This document shows, piece after piece, positions 1 through 5,729 of a stretch of 15,841 bases of DNA. The number at the start of each line of letters is the position of its first letter. Position 1 is the stretch's first letter. The position numbers and the translations under genes were made by a program. The DNA lies in assembly GCA_964585225.1 (NCBI GenBank), contig CAZPCZ010000029.1, forward strand, positions 1 to 15,841, given 5' to 3'. Source of the stretch: CAZPCZ01 sp964585225 (lineage in GTDB: Bacteria > Patescibacteriota > Patescibacteriia > JACPHY01). The notes under the pieces were generated by a model. That model was given only the letters and a program-made list of their open reading frames with translations. It had not been told where the DNA came from and made no database searches.

Positions 1-91
1 CGACCGATCCGAGGAGCAGAATGACGGACGCGCCGAACATGGTCCAGCCGAGGACGTGGGAGACGAGTTGACGATGTTTCCTTGTTGGCAT
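1..91 (-). CDS. N-terminus of a membrane-anchored protein (partial)
   Basis: Only the first 30 codons are in the window; the gene runs off the left edge. The peptide starts MPTRKHRQLVSHVLGWTMFG and continues into ASVILLLGSV, a basic N-terminus followed by one hydrophobic segment (about residues 12-30), as in a signal anchor or signal peptide. The ATG lies 5 nt after the stop of the DUF3006 gene, so the two are almost certainly co-transcribed. In many bacteria small DUF3006 genes sit directly before a ComEC-like or secreted metallo-beta-lactamase-fold hydrolase. That identity is inferred from context only; nothing catalytic is visible here. Confidence 0.6.
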   Translation of the reverse strand, partial: MPTRKHRQLVSHVLGWTMFGASVILLLGSV

Positions 92-96
92 AGCAG

Positions 97-306
97 CTAC
101 TCGTTTCCGAGTATCTCATTCAGCACATCTTTTGCGCGTTGCGTGCGTGCATCCGTTGCCCCTCCATCGGTGCCGAATGAGACAGCGAGGACATCGCCCT
201 CGTGTGCATGCGCAGGAATCTCTCCACGCGGCACGACGAGCTCTTGGCCCGCGTTCGTCCGGAGGACGGCGCGATCTCCCTCGAAACGGTCAATCACGAG
301 TTTCAT
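97..306 (-). CDS. DUF3006 domain protein
   Basis: This 69-aa protein matches the DUF3006 pattern: MKLVIDRFEGDRAVLRTN, then a beta-rich stretch with VVPRGEIP, then HEGDVLAVSF, followed by a charged helical tail. The family has no established biochemical role; its members are small beta-barrel-like proteins often encoded beside competence-type metallo-hydrolases. The length is usual for the family. The start codon lies inside an 8-nt tandem repeat (ATGAAACA, ATGAAACC, ATGAAGCC, then ATGAAACT), so several ATGs precede it in different frames and no Shine-Dalgarno sequence is visible. The stop is 5 nt before the next start, indicating an operon with the partial membrane protein. Confidence 0.75.
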   Translation of the reverse strand: MKLVIDRFEGDRAVLRTNAGQELVVPRGEIPAHAHEGDVLAVSFGTDGGATDARTQRAKDVLNEILGNE

Positions 307-407
307 GGCTTCATGGTTTCATTGTTTCATTGCTATTGGTCCCCACAGTGAGATCGGTTTCTCTCCGGGAAACAATGGAGCAATGGAACAATGGAGCAAT
401 GGCGCAG
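304..407. repeat. Inverted pair of CATTG octamer/heptamer arrays
   Basis: The spacer between the Hsp20 stop and the DUF3006 start is built from short iterated words. Positions 304-340 read CATGGCTT, CATGGTTT, CATTGTTT, CATTGCTATTGG. Positions 370-407 read AACAATGG, AGCAATGG, AACAATGG, AGCAATGG, the reverse complement of the same words. The two arms could form a long imperfect stem around the central 341-369. The array supplies the DUF3006 start codon. Confidence 0.75.
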
Positions 408-420
408 CACGATGGGTTGA

Positions 421-861
421 TCACTCGATTGCATCAACTGCGATGTCCGTCTGCTCAATCAACTTCGGCAGCACGATGGTGAGCACGCCGAGTTTGAGCG
501 TTGCGGTTGCGCGGGCGACATCAACGGTCTCTGGCAAGAGGATCGATCTCGAAAACTTACCCCAGTAGCACTCCTGCGTCAAGTACTTCGCATCATCAGT
601 GTGCGGGACGCAAGATGAGCGCTCGCCTCGGATCGTCAGGAGGTCGCGCTGGAGCGAGAGCGTGAGGTGCTCCGGACGAACACCGGCGAGCGTCGACTGG
701 ACGACGAACTGCCCCGGCGTCTCGTACACGTCAACGGAGAGTTCGCCCTCTGCCGCCTCCTCGAGCCACTTGTCTGGATGGAGGAGAGGGATGGTGTACT
801 CGTCCGTCGTGATCGTTGGGGTTGGGAATTGAGCGGTCTGACGCGGGAAGATGGATGGCAT
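421..861 (-). CDS. Hsp20 family small heat-shock protein
   Basis: This 146-aa ATP-independent holdase chaperone has a single alpha-crystallin domain at about residues 40-135. Visible family marks are LSVDVYETPGQFVVQSTLAG at the start of the domain, LTIRGER in the middle, the YWGKFSRSILLPETVD strand pair, and the signature GVLTIVLPK at about 125-133. Family members form oligomers that bind unfolding proteins in the cytosol. The N-terminal arm is short (about 38 aa) and the C-terminal tail lacks a clear I-x-I motif unless TDIAVDAI serves. Upstream, GTACT and AGTAC flank a short spacer just before the ATG and might be an operator, but this is weak. No CIRCE element is visible. The gene is isolated between a repeat-filled spacer and tRNA-Glu. 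Confidence 0.9.
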   Translation of the reverse strand: MPSIFPRQTAQFPTPTITTDEYTIPLLHPDKWLEEAAEGELSVDVYETPGQFVVQSTLAGVRPEHLTLSLQRDLLTIRGERSSCVPHTDDAKYLTQECYWGKFSRSILLPETVDVARATATLKLGVLTIVLPKLIEQTDIAVDAIE

Positions 862-884
862 AGTACTGATCTCAGAGTACCCCC

Positions 885-900
885 GGCGGGAATCCCCGCC
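885..900. repeat. GC-rich palindrome between tRNA-Glu and hsp20
   Basis: GGCGGG-AATC-CCCGCC is a perfect 6-bp stem with a 4-nt loop, followed at 903-916 by a second weaker one (AGGCG, then CGCCT). It lies just downstream of tRNA-Glu on the minus strand, so it could stop tRNA transcription, but no T-tract follows. It may instead be another member of the window's GC-rich palindromic elements. Confidence 0.4.
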
Positions 901-931
901 CCAGGCGGGTGCGCCTCGGGCGCAGAACCAA

Positions 932-1006
932 TACCCCCAACCGGATTCGAACCGGTGTTCCCGCCTTGAAGGGGCGGTGTCCTAGACCGAGCTAGACGAT
1001 GGGGGC
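932..1006 (-). tRNA. tRNA-Glu (anticodon TTC), CCA not encoded
   Basis: On the minus strand the gene folds as a complete cloverleaf of 75 nt. The acceptor strand GCCCCCA pairs with TGGGGGT (with a G1-U72 wobble) and the discriminator is A. The D-arm begins GTCTAG, as in typical tRNA-Glu. The anticodon arm is CCGCC-CCTTCAA-GGCGG and the T-arm ACCGG-TTCGAAT-CCGGT. The anticodon TTC and the overall likeness to bacterial tRNA-Glu fix the identity. Oddities: position 33 is C where U is almost universal, and the first acceptor pair is G-U. The encoded 3' end is followed by TTGG, so CCA must be added after transcription. A possible but weak promoter, TTCATA-17-TACCAT, lies at 1085-1113 on the minus strand. 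Confidence 0.93.
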
Positions 1007-1012
1007 CAAGGC

Positions 1013-1054
1013 GAGTGATGAGTGACAAGTTACGAGTGGCGAGTGGCGATCGGC
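1013..1054. repeat. Heptamer array GAGTGRC before tsaD
   Basis: Six consecutive 7-nt units: GAGTGAT, GAGTGAC, AAGTTAC, GAGTGGC, GAGTGGC, GATCGGC. The array lies in the spacer between tRNA-Glu (minus) and tsaD (plus). An upstream in-frame GTG at 1022 falls inside it and is unlikely to be the tsaD start. Confidence 0.75.
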
Positions 1055-1108
1055 CAGCGTAGCGTCCGAGAACGCTCTGGGGAGATGGTAGCATGGGGCA
1101 AGGAGCAT

Positions 1109-2368
1109 ATGAAGCGAACGGAAGACACCACCAAACTCCGCCGAGGCTTCGCGGGACGCGTCCGCGTGCTCGGCATTGAGACGTCCTGTGACGAGACCGC
1201 TGCGGCAATCGTTGACGTGCGTGGTCAAGTGTCAGGCGTGAGGGGTCAGGTGTCATTCGACGTTCAGTCGAACGTCGTCGCATCGCAGGTGCGGACCCAT
1301 GCGAAGTATGGAGGGATCGTGCCAGAGGTTGCGGCGAGGGAGCATGTCGCCGCGATGCTGCCCGTCGTGCAGGCAGCATGCGCGGAAATCCGAAATCCTC
1401 CTCCAAAGGCGGATCCGCCTCTGGCGGAGAAATCCGAAATCCGAAAACGACCGTGGGATGGTACGCGGTACCAAGATTCGTTTGACGCGATCGCGGTGAC
1501 GACGGGGCCGGGCCTCATCACGTCGCTCACGGTCGGTGCGGAGACCGCTCGCACGCTTGCGTACGCGTGGGAGAAGCCGCTCATCGCAGTGAACCACATC
1601 GAAGGTCATGTGATGTCAGCGCTGTTGCCGAACCCCCCGCTTAGAGTAAGAGGGGGTCAGGGGGAGTTACGAGTCGCCCGTAACCCCTCCCATCCTCCCC
1701 TTACCCTAAGGGGAGGGGACTCATCTCTCAGCTTTCCCGCGCTCGCGCTCATCGTCTCTGGTGGACATACCGAACTCCTCCTCATGCGCGGGTGGGGGAA
1801 GTACGAGTGCATCGGCGCGACACGGGACGATGCGGCGGGGGAAGCGTTCGATAAGGTGGGGAAGCTACTCGGGCTCGGTTACCCTGGAGGACCGGCGGTG
1901 GCGCGAGCGGCGGAGCGGGGGAATCCGACGGCGTTCGATTTCCCGAGGCCGATGATGGATTCGGGGGATTTTGGATTTTCATTTTCAGGATTGAAGACGG
2001 CGGTGCGATACTTGGTGGAGAAACAGGAATCACGAATCAAAAATAAAGGATCTGTTGGCGATGTCTGCGCGTCGTTCCAGGCCGCGGTCGTCGATGTCCT
2101 CGCTGCGAAGACCATTGCGGCGGCGGAACACTACCATGCGAAGACCGTCCTCCTCGGCGGCGGCGTCGCCGCGAATCGTTTGCTCCGCGAGCAACTCGGT
2201 ACCGCAATTCACAAACGTCTACCTCTTACCTCTTACCTCTTACCTCTTACCTCTTTTACTGGCGACAACGCCGCGATGATCGCCGCGGCCGGCGGCGTGC
2301 GTCTCCTCCTCGGCGAGCAGACGCCGTGGCAGGCGCTCGACGTGGACGCGAATTGGGAACTCGGGTAA
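1109..2368 (+). CDS. tsaD: tRNA N6-adenosine threonylcarbamoyltransferase TsaD, enlarged by repeat-encoded inserts
   Basis: TsaD transfers the threonylcarbamoyl group from TC-AMP to A37 of ANN-decoding tRNAs, working with TsaB and TsaE. The family core is intact: VLGIETSCDETAAAI near the start, HAKYGGIVPEVAAREH, TGPGLITSLTVG, the metal-binding HIEGH (H163 and H167), LIVSGGHTELL, DDAAGEAFDKVGKLLGLGYP, FSFSGLKTAV, GGGVAANRLLRE and TGDNAAMIAAAG. I chose ATG 1109 because AAGGAG precedes it by 3 nt; an in-frame GTG at 1022 lies within a repeat. The product is 419 aa against about 340 for the family. The excess sits in four places where the DNA is repetitive: after IVDV, after AEIRNP, after NPPLRV, and at the C-terminal LPLTSYLLPLTSF stretch. 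All inserts preserve the frame and leave motif residues untouched. It heads a plus-strand run with alr and tsaE. Confidence 0.95.
   Translation: MKRTEDTTKLRRGFAGRVRVLGIETSCDETAAAIVDVRGQVSGVRGQVSFDVQSNVVASQVRTHAKYGGIVPEVAAREHVAAMLPVVQAACAEIRNPPPKADPPLAEKSEIRKRPWDGTRYQDSFDAIAVTTGPGLITSLTVGAETARTLAYAWEKPLIAVNHIEGHVMSALLPNPPLRVRGGQGELRVARNPSHPPLTLRGGDSSLSFPALALIVSGGHTELLLMRGWGKYECIGATRDDAAGEAFDKVGKLLGLGYPGGPAVARAAERGNPTAFDFPRPMMDSGDFGFSFSGLKTAVRYLVEKQESRIKNKGSVGDVCASFQAAVVDVLAAKTIAAAEHYHAKTVLLGGGVAANRLLREQLGTAIHKRLPLTSYLLPLTSFTGDNAAMIAAAGGVRLLLGEQTPWQALDVDANWELG
1224..1258. repeat. Heptamer array inside tsaD
   Basis: Five 7-nt units in a row: GTCAAGT, GTCAGGC, GTGAGGG, GTCAGGT, GTCATTC. They encode part of VRGQVSGVRGQVSF, just after the ATP-binding N-terminal strand of TsaD, where the family normally has a short turn. 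Confidence 0.8.
1385..1446. repeat. Palindrome flanked by GAAATCC heptamers inside tsaD
   Basis: The core at 1398-1429 is a 32-nt palindrome with 14 of 16 pairs (left arm CTCCTCCAAAGGCGGA, right arm TCCGCCTCTGGCGGAG), containing the perfect AGGCGGATCCGCCT. It is flanked on both sides by the same-direction heptamers GAAATCC-GAAATCC (1385-1398) and GAAATCC-GAAATCC (1429-1442). It encodes about 20 residues (EIRNPPPKADPPLAEKSEIR) between the helix after REHVAAMLP and the conserved FDAIAVT strand, a segment absent from ordinary TsaD. Confidence 0.8.
1631..1720. repeat. Two inverted copies of a C-rich hairpin element inside tsaD
   Basis: Positions 1680-1720, and the reverse complement of 1631-1670, both begin GTAAC and align without gaps at 28 of 40 positions, so the element is present twice head to head. 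The right copy contains a perfect 10-bp hairpin, CCTCCCCTTA-CCC-TAAGGGGAGG (1694-1716). The region encodes roughly 30 extra residues rich in Pro, Arg and Gly between SALLPNPP and FPALALIVSGGH, exactly where normal TsaD proteins have a short loop. Confidence 0.8.
2221..2255. repeat. Five perfect ACCTCTT heptamers inside tsaD
   Basis: ACCTCTT is repeated five times without a change. Because 7 nt read in three frames gives a 7-residue period, the product reads LPLTSYL-LPLTSF, directly before the conserved TGDNAAMIA motif. It replaces the beta strand that in the family leads to that motif. Confidence 0.9.
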
Positions 2369-2464
2369 CTACGAATACGAATGGAGCGAATATACGAATC
2401 ATTGGCCGGATGCAGCGCGCAGAATCGCCCCTTCGTATATTCGTACGGATTCGTATTCGTAGTT
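2367..2464. repeat. Long inverted repeat filling the tsaD-alr spacer
   Basis: The left arm (2367-2398) and right arm (2432-2464) pair over 16 bp (AACTACGAATACGAAT and its complement) and, after a short bulge, over another 12 bp (CGAATATACGAA). The loop is about 33 nt. The left arm begins in the tsaD stop codon and the right arm ends 7 nt before the alr ATG, so the element occupies nearly all of the spacer. It has no T-tract and sits inside an apparent operon, so a role as terminator is uncertain. Confidence 0.85.
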
Positions 2465-2471
2465 CTCGTCT

Positions 2472-3767
2472 ATGCACCGTTCGTGGATTGAAATTTCAAA
2501 AGAAGCGCTGCGTGAGAACGTCCGGACGCTCCGTGGTATCGCGGGCCCGGAGCGCGTGCTCTGCGCGGTCGTGAAGGCGAATGCGTATGGGCATGGGGTT
2601 CGAGAGGTCGCGTCCATCATTGCTCGCGATCGTGCATTCGGTGGCACCCCCTCTCGCTCCCCCTCTGCAAGAGGGGGAGGACGACACGGAGGATGGTTTG
2701 GGGTGGACAGCATTCCCGAGGCCATCACGCTGCGTGACGCACATATATGGAATCCCGTGCTCGTGCTCGGGTATGTTCCGATCGTCGACGCACGCATGGT
2801 GGTTCGTACCGGTGCCCGTGTGACCGTCGCGATGCCGGAGACCGTCCGTGCACTCGCGGCCGCAGCGCGGTCACTCCGACGGATGGTGTCCGTTCACGTG
2901 AAGGTGGAGACCGGGACGCAGCGACAGGGGGTTCCCGCGCGGGAGCTCCCCGCGTTCGTTCGGCTGATTGAACGATCACGCGGGCTCACGCTTGAAGGTA
3001 TCTCGACCCACTTGGCGGACGTTGAGGATACAGGTCCGGATGGGTTCGCGCGCCTCCAGCTCAGACGATTCGGTGGGGCAGTTCGTGCTGCAGAACGCAT
3101 TGCGGGTCGACGGCTCCTCCGTCATGCATCCGCGAGCGCGGCGGCGATGCTGTTACCGGACGCGCGGTTCGATCTGATCCGGACGGGGATCGCGCTGTAC
3201 GGCTTGTGGCCGTCGAAAATCTGCAGGGAACCCCCCGGTTCCCCGCAGTACACCTCTCCCTCCACCGAGGTCGCTCGTCCTCGCACTACGCGCGGCAGCA
3301 GGCAAAGCCCTACCGCCGCCGCGCTCGCACTCGGACTTCGCTCTGAGATCGATCGCCCACACATCGTCCTTCATCCAGTGCTCACGTGGAAGACGATTGT
3401 CGGGCCGATGCACTGGGTGCCGAGGGGCGCTCCGGTGGGGTACGGATGCACGGAGCGCGTCCGTCGGCGGACGCGCATCGCGGTGCTCCAGGTTGGGTAC
3501 TGGGACGGATACGATCGAAAGCTCTCGAGCGTCGGCGACGTACTCATCCGCGGTCACCGATGCAAGGTGATTGGGCGTGTCTGCATGAACATGATCATGG
3601 TGGATGTGACTGACGTGCCGCGTGTTCGGCTCGAAGATGAAGTAGTGCTCATTGGGCGACAGGGTCGTGAGGAGGTCACCGTGGATGAACTCGCGGAGAA
3701 GATTGGGACGATCAACTACGAAGTCGTAACGAGGATCAACCCGATGTTGCCACGACGCATCCTATGA
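2472..3767 (+). CDS. alr: Alanine racemase, with two repeat-encoded inserts
   Basis: This PLP enzyme interconverts L- and D-alanine for peptidoglycan. The PLP lysine is K35 in AVVKANAYGHG. The barrel continues through FGVDSIPEA, HVKVETGTQRQG, GISTHLAD, the FDLIRTGIALYGLWP signature and then the C-terminal beta domain. The second catalytic residue is probably Y324 in VGYGCTE, followed by VGYWDGYDR and INYEVVTRI. The 431 aa exceed the usual 360-380. Extra segments lie at about residues 57-73 (GGTPSRSPSARGGG, from the hairpin at 2644-2681) and about 245-290 (after LYGLWPSK, from the palindrome at 3221-3248 and adjoining sequence). Both fall between conserved blocks. The tail overlaps tsaE by 4 nt (ATGA), showing translational coupling. 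No Shine-Dalgarno sequence is visible; the start follows a hairpin arm by 7 nt. Confidence 0.94.
   Translation: MHRSWIEISKEALRENVRTLRGIAGPERVLCAVVKANAYGHGVREVASIIARDRAFGGTPSRSPSARGGGRHGGWFGVDSIPEAITLRDAHIWNPVLVLGYVPIVDARMVVRTGARVTVAMPETVRALAAAARSLRRMVSVHVKVETGTQRQGVPARELPAFVRLIERSRGLTLEGISTHLADVEDTGPDGFARLQLRRFGGAVRAAERIAGRRLLRHASASAAAMLLPDARFDLIRTGIALYGLWPSKICREPPGSPQYTSPSTEVARPRTTRGSRQSPTAAALALGLRSEIDRPHIVLHPVLTWKTIVGPMHWVPRGAPVGYGCTERVRRRTRIAVLQVGYWDGYDRKLSSVGDVLIRGHRCKVIGRVCMNMIMVDVTDVPRVRLEDEVVLIGRQGREEVTVDELAEKIGTINYEVVTRINPMLPRRIL
2644..2681 (+). repeat. 38-bp hairpin element, copy 1 (inside alr)
   Basis: The element runs GCACCCCCTCTCGCT and then a perfect 10-bp hairpin, CTCCCCCTCT-GCA-AGAGGGGGAG (2657-2679). 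It is identical at 35 of 38 positions to the reverse complement of 13241-13278. It is read in frame as part of the alanine racemase between SIIARDRAF and WFGVDS. Confidence 0.9.
3221..3248. repeat. 28-nt palindrome inside alr
   Basis: CTGCAGGGAACC-CCCC-GGTTCCCCGCAG has 12-nt arms with one mismatch. It lies just after the LYGLWPSK coding region and begins a stretch of about 45 residues that has no counterpart in ordinary alanine racemases. Confidence 0.8.
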
Positions 3768-4264
3768 AATCGGAGGCGCTCCTGAGCCACAACGAGCGAG
3801 AGACAGAGCGCATTGCGGAGCGATTCGCGAAGACCCTCCGCGGTGGTGAGGTCATCCTCCTCACCGGCGAGCTCGGGGCAGGGAAGACCGTGTTCGTCCG
3901 CGGACTTGCGCGGGGACTCGGGGTACGCGGCCGTATCACAAGTCCCACGTTCGTCTTGATGCGCGTTCACGCAGTCGATGGTCGTAAGTCGTTCGTTGTT
4001 AGGAAAAGACCGCGTCACCATCTTACGACTAACGACTCTGGACTAAAGACTTTGCGTCATTTCGTTCATATTGATGCCTACCGCATCCACGACACGCGCG
4101 AGCTCGAAGCGATCGGGCTCCTCGAATGGGTCGGGCGTCCAGACACCATCGTTGCGATCGAGTGGGGGGAGCGCATGCAGCGGCGATTGCCAGGACGCGC
4201 GATTCGTGTTACGCTCAGCCAGAAGACTCGTGACCATACGACTCGTGTCGTCCGCATTGTATGA
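3764..4264 (+). CDS. tsaE: tRNA threonylcarbamoyladenosine biosynthesis ATPase TsaE, with an insert
   Basis: TsaE is the small P-loop ATPase that binds TsaD-TsaB and drives cycles of t6A synthesis. Visible motifs are Walker A GELGAGKT at 35-42, ITSPTF at 58-63, HIDAYRI at 102-108 and VAIEWGER further on. The family normally runs from SPTF to the D-x-YR motif in about 15-20 residues; here about 40 residues intervene (roughly 64-101). The extra DNA (3981-4056) is a heptamer inverted repeat, read in frame as GRKSFVVRKRPRHHL and TTNDSGLKTLR. The start overlaps the alr stop and the stop overlaps the next start, both as ATGA. TsaB is not seen in the window. Confidence 0.93.
   Translation: MKSEALLSHNERETERIAERFAKTLRGGEVILLTGELGAGKTVFVRGLARGLGVRGRITSPTFVLMRVHAVDGRKSFVVRKRPRHHLTTNDSGLKTLRHFVHIDAYRIHDTRELEAIGLLEWVGRPDTIVAIEWGERMQRRLPGRAIRVTLSQKTRDHTTRVVRIV
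3981..4056. repeat. Heptamer inverted repeat inside tsaE
   Basis: The left side reads GTCGTAA, GTCGTTC, GTTGTTA. The right side reads CTTACGA, CTAACGA, CTCTGGA, CTAAAGA, CTTTGCG. The right side is the reverse complement of the left-hand words (GTCGTTA type), so the arms can pair around about 20 nt. It has the same architecture as the spacer elements, but here it is translated. Confidence 0.75.
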
Positions 4265-4953
4265 CCCCGTCGATCACCGCTGCAGAACGTTGGGAGCCGG
4301 GCACGCCACCGCAGCCGAGCGCGCGCCTCGACGATGGCCTCGATCCGCCGGTCATGCAGCGCCTCATGGAGCGCTTCGCTGCGCTCGATACACTCTCGGA
4401 CCCCGATGCACAGCAGGAGGACATGCGGATCGTGCTCGAACAGCTCGAGGCGATGGTGCCGTTGATCCACGCAGAGCACGTACCGTACCGGGAAGCCCTC
4501 CGCGCGGTGGAACACGAGGGATTGCTCGTCCGCAAGGATGATCCCGCGCACGTCCTTCGATCCCGCATGCGGGAGTTGCCGCTCCCGATATCGCGCCCGG
4601 TGGGAGCGCAGGGGAACTCCGCAGTGTTCGGCCCACAGGGTGAGGGGCTTGCGATCGCCCTTGAGGGGAGAGCCCGTCCGAGGGTGCTCACCGCGATCGT
4701 CGCGTTTTCACCGGGAGGACTCGAGGTACGGAGTGTTGCCGATAGTGGCCTGGCCGGCATCACGCGCGCGAACCGCATGTTCGTTCGCGCGGTCGCAGGA
4801 GACCTCCAACCCAGTCAGATGCGGTACCTCCTCCTGCGGTTCCCGCGACAACTCTTTCCAGATGAGGCGGTTTCAGGAGAGGATACCGTCACCCCAGAGG
4901 ATCCCGATGAGCGACGTCCGCAATTCGTTTGGCGGGCGTACCGTTTGGTGTGA
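4261..4953 (+). CDS. Unknown protein in the alr-tsaE operon
   Basis: I do not recognise this 230-aa protein. The first 100 residues look helical and charged (MQRLMERFAALDTLSDPDAQ, then EDMRIVLEQLEAMVPLIHAE). A beta-rich part follows (GEGLAIALEG, PRVLTAIVAFSPGGLEVRSV), and a helix-strand tail contains MRYLLLRFPRQLFPDE. There is no signal peptide, membrane segment or metal motif. It is not TsaB: the N-terminal D-T sugar-kinase-fold motif is missing. The start overlaps the tsaE stop (ATGA) and the stop overlaps the next ATG (TGATG), so it is translated with its neighbours. Base composition matches them and no repeat insert is visible. Confidence 0.85.
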   Translation: MTPSITAAERWEPGTPPQPSARLDDGLDPPVMQRLMERFAALDTLSDPDAQQEDMRIVLEQLEAMVPLIHAEHVPYREALRAVEHEGLLVRKDDPAHVLRSRMRELPLPISRPVGAQGNSAVFGPQGEGLAIALEGRARPRVLTAIVAFSPGGLEVRSVADSGLAGITRANRMFVRAVAGDLQPSQMRYLLLRFPRQLFPDEAVSGEDTVTPEDPDERRPQFVWRAYRLV

Positions 4954-5684
4954 TGGTTGGTGGTATGCTTCGGCCGGATGTCCCGCCAGCACGAACGACG
5001 TCGACTCCGCCAGAGCGAGGAGGCGAGGATGCGTTCACCATCTTCCGATCCGATGCGAGCGATGGAGCGTTCCGCACACAGCTCGGGACGTACGATGCGT
5101 TTCGCACGCCGCTCGTCACGTTGCCGGCGTTCTCGGAGCTCGAACGCGCATCGCAGGGGAGCGCGCATGGTGATCGGAATCCGCTCGAGCACACATATGA
5201 CGTCCTCCAGCGCATCGCCACCGATCGCATTCGCACATTTCCGCTCCCGGAGGAGATGGCAACGTCGTCAGCGGTGGTCGTCCGTCTCGCGGCGCTCACG
5301 CACGATCTCGGGAAGGCGCGGCGCTCGGGACCCGCGCACACCACCGCATCCGTGGAACTTCTCCAGGAGATCACGCCAGTCCTCGGTGACCTCAGCGACC
5401 GCGCGCGTTCACTCATCGCGGCGCTCCTTCGTTCCCACGATTACTTCGGCTACATCGCCAAACCGTTTCTGGATGCGCAGACACCGCAGGAGCGCGAGCG
5501 GATCCTCGATGAGGTGATCGAACGCCGGATCGAACCGTACGCTGATGCGCTCGCGATCGACGCACGAACCCTCCTCGAGCTTCAGTGGGCGATCGGCGAG
5601 GCTGATATTGCATCGATCCCCGCATTCCGCGCAAACCTCCCGCGTGTCCGGCAGCTCGTCGATGCACTCCGGGCGATGGTGTAA
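4953..5684 (+). CDS. HD-domain protein
   Basis: The protein of 243 aa carries a metal-dependent HD phosphohydrolase-type domain at about 76-180. H80 lies in NPLEHTYDVLQR, H117-D118 in LAALTHDLGKARR, and H129 in the GPAHTTASVELL helix. The layout resembles the HD module of CCA-adding enzymes and related nucleotide hydrolases, but no nucleotidyltransferase domain is attached. The first 60 residues are low in recognisable structure. I chose ATG 4953 because it forms a TGATG overlap with the previous stop; an in-frame TTG at 4929 would add 8 residues. It is the last gene of the operon and is followed by a hairpin. Its substrate is unknown. Confidence 0.85.
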   Translation: MVGGMLRPDVPPARTTSTPPERGGEDAFTIFRSDASDGAFRTQLGTYDAFRTPLVTLPAFSELERASQGSAHGDRNPLEHTYDVLQRIATDRIRTFPLPEEMATSSAVVVRLAALTHDLGKARRSGPAHTTASVELLQEITPVLGDLSDRARSLIAALLRSHDYFGYIAKPFLDAQTPQERERILDEVIERRIEPYADALAIDARTLLELQWAIGEADIASIPAFRANLPRVRQLVDALRAMV

Positions 5685-5701
5685 GGGCTTGGAGACAGGA
5701 A

Positions 5702-5729
5702 GACGACCCCAACCGCGGTCGGGGTCGTC
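5702..5729. terminator. Bidirectional hairpin between convergent genes
   Basis: GACGACCCC (5702-5710) pairs with GGGGTCGTC (5721-5729), 9 bp, with a self-complementary ACCGCGGT in the loop. It lies 17 nt after the HD stop and touches the stop of the opposing gene. The flanks are only weakly T-rich, so it may end transcription from both sides, best for the minus strand (TCTTCCTGTCT follows). Confidence 0.7.

Noticed and set aside
862..884. Operator GTACT-N8-AGTAC before hsp20
   Set aside because: Only 5-bp arms and not a known heat-shock operator; too weak to list.
1022..1108. Upstream GTG start for tsaD
   Set aside because: It lies inside a heptamer repeat, adds 29 residues without family support, and ATG 1109 has AAGGAG in front.
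636..1406. A 256-residue minus-strand reading frame across hsp20, tRNA-Glu and tsaD
   Set aside because: It runs through a tRNA and two well-recognised genes, is rich in Arg/Ser/Pro as expected of a shadow frame in GC-rich DNA, and has no family features.
2221..2255. Repeat arrays as a CRISPR
   Set aside because: Units are 7 nt, contiguous, with no spacers, and no cas gene is present.
4261..4953. TsaB identity for the 230-aa protein
   Set aside because: Position fits but the N-terminal sugar-kinase-fold motif and length pattern of TsaB are absent.
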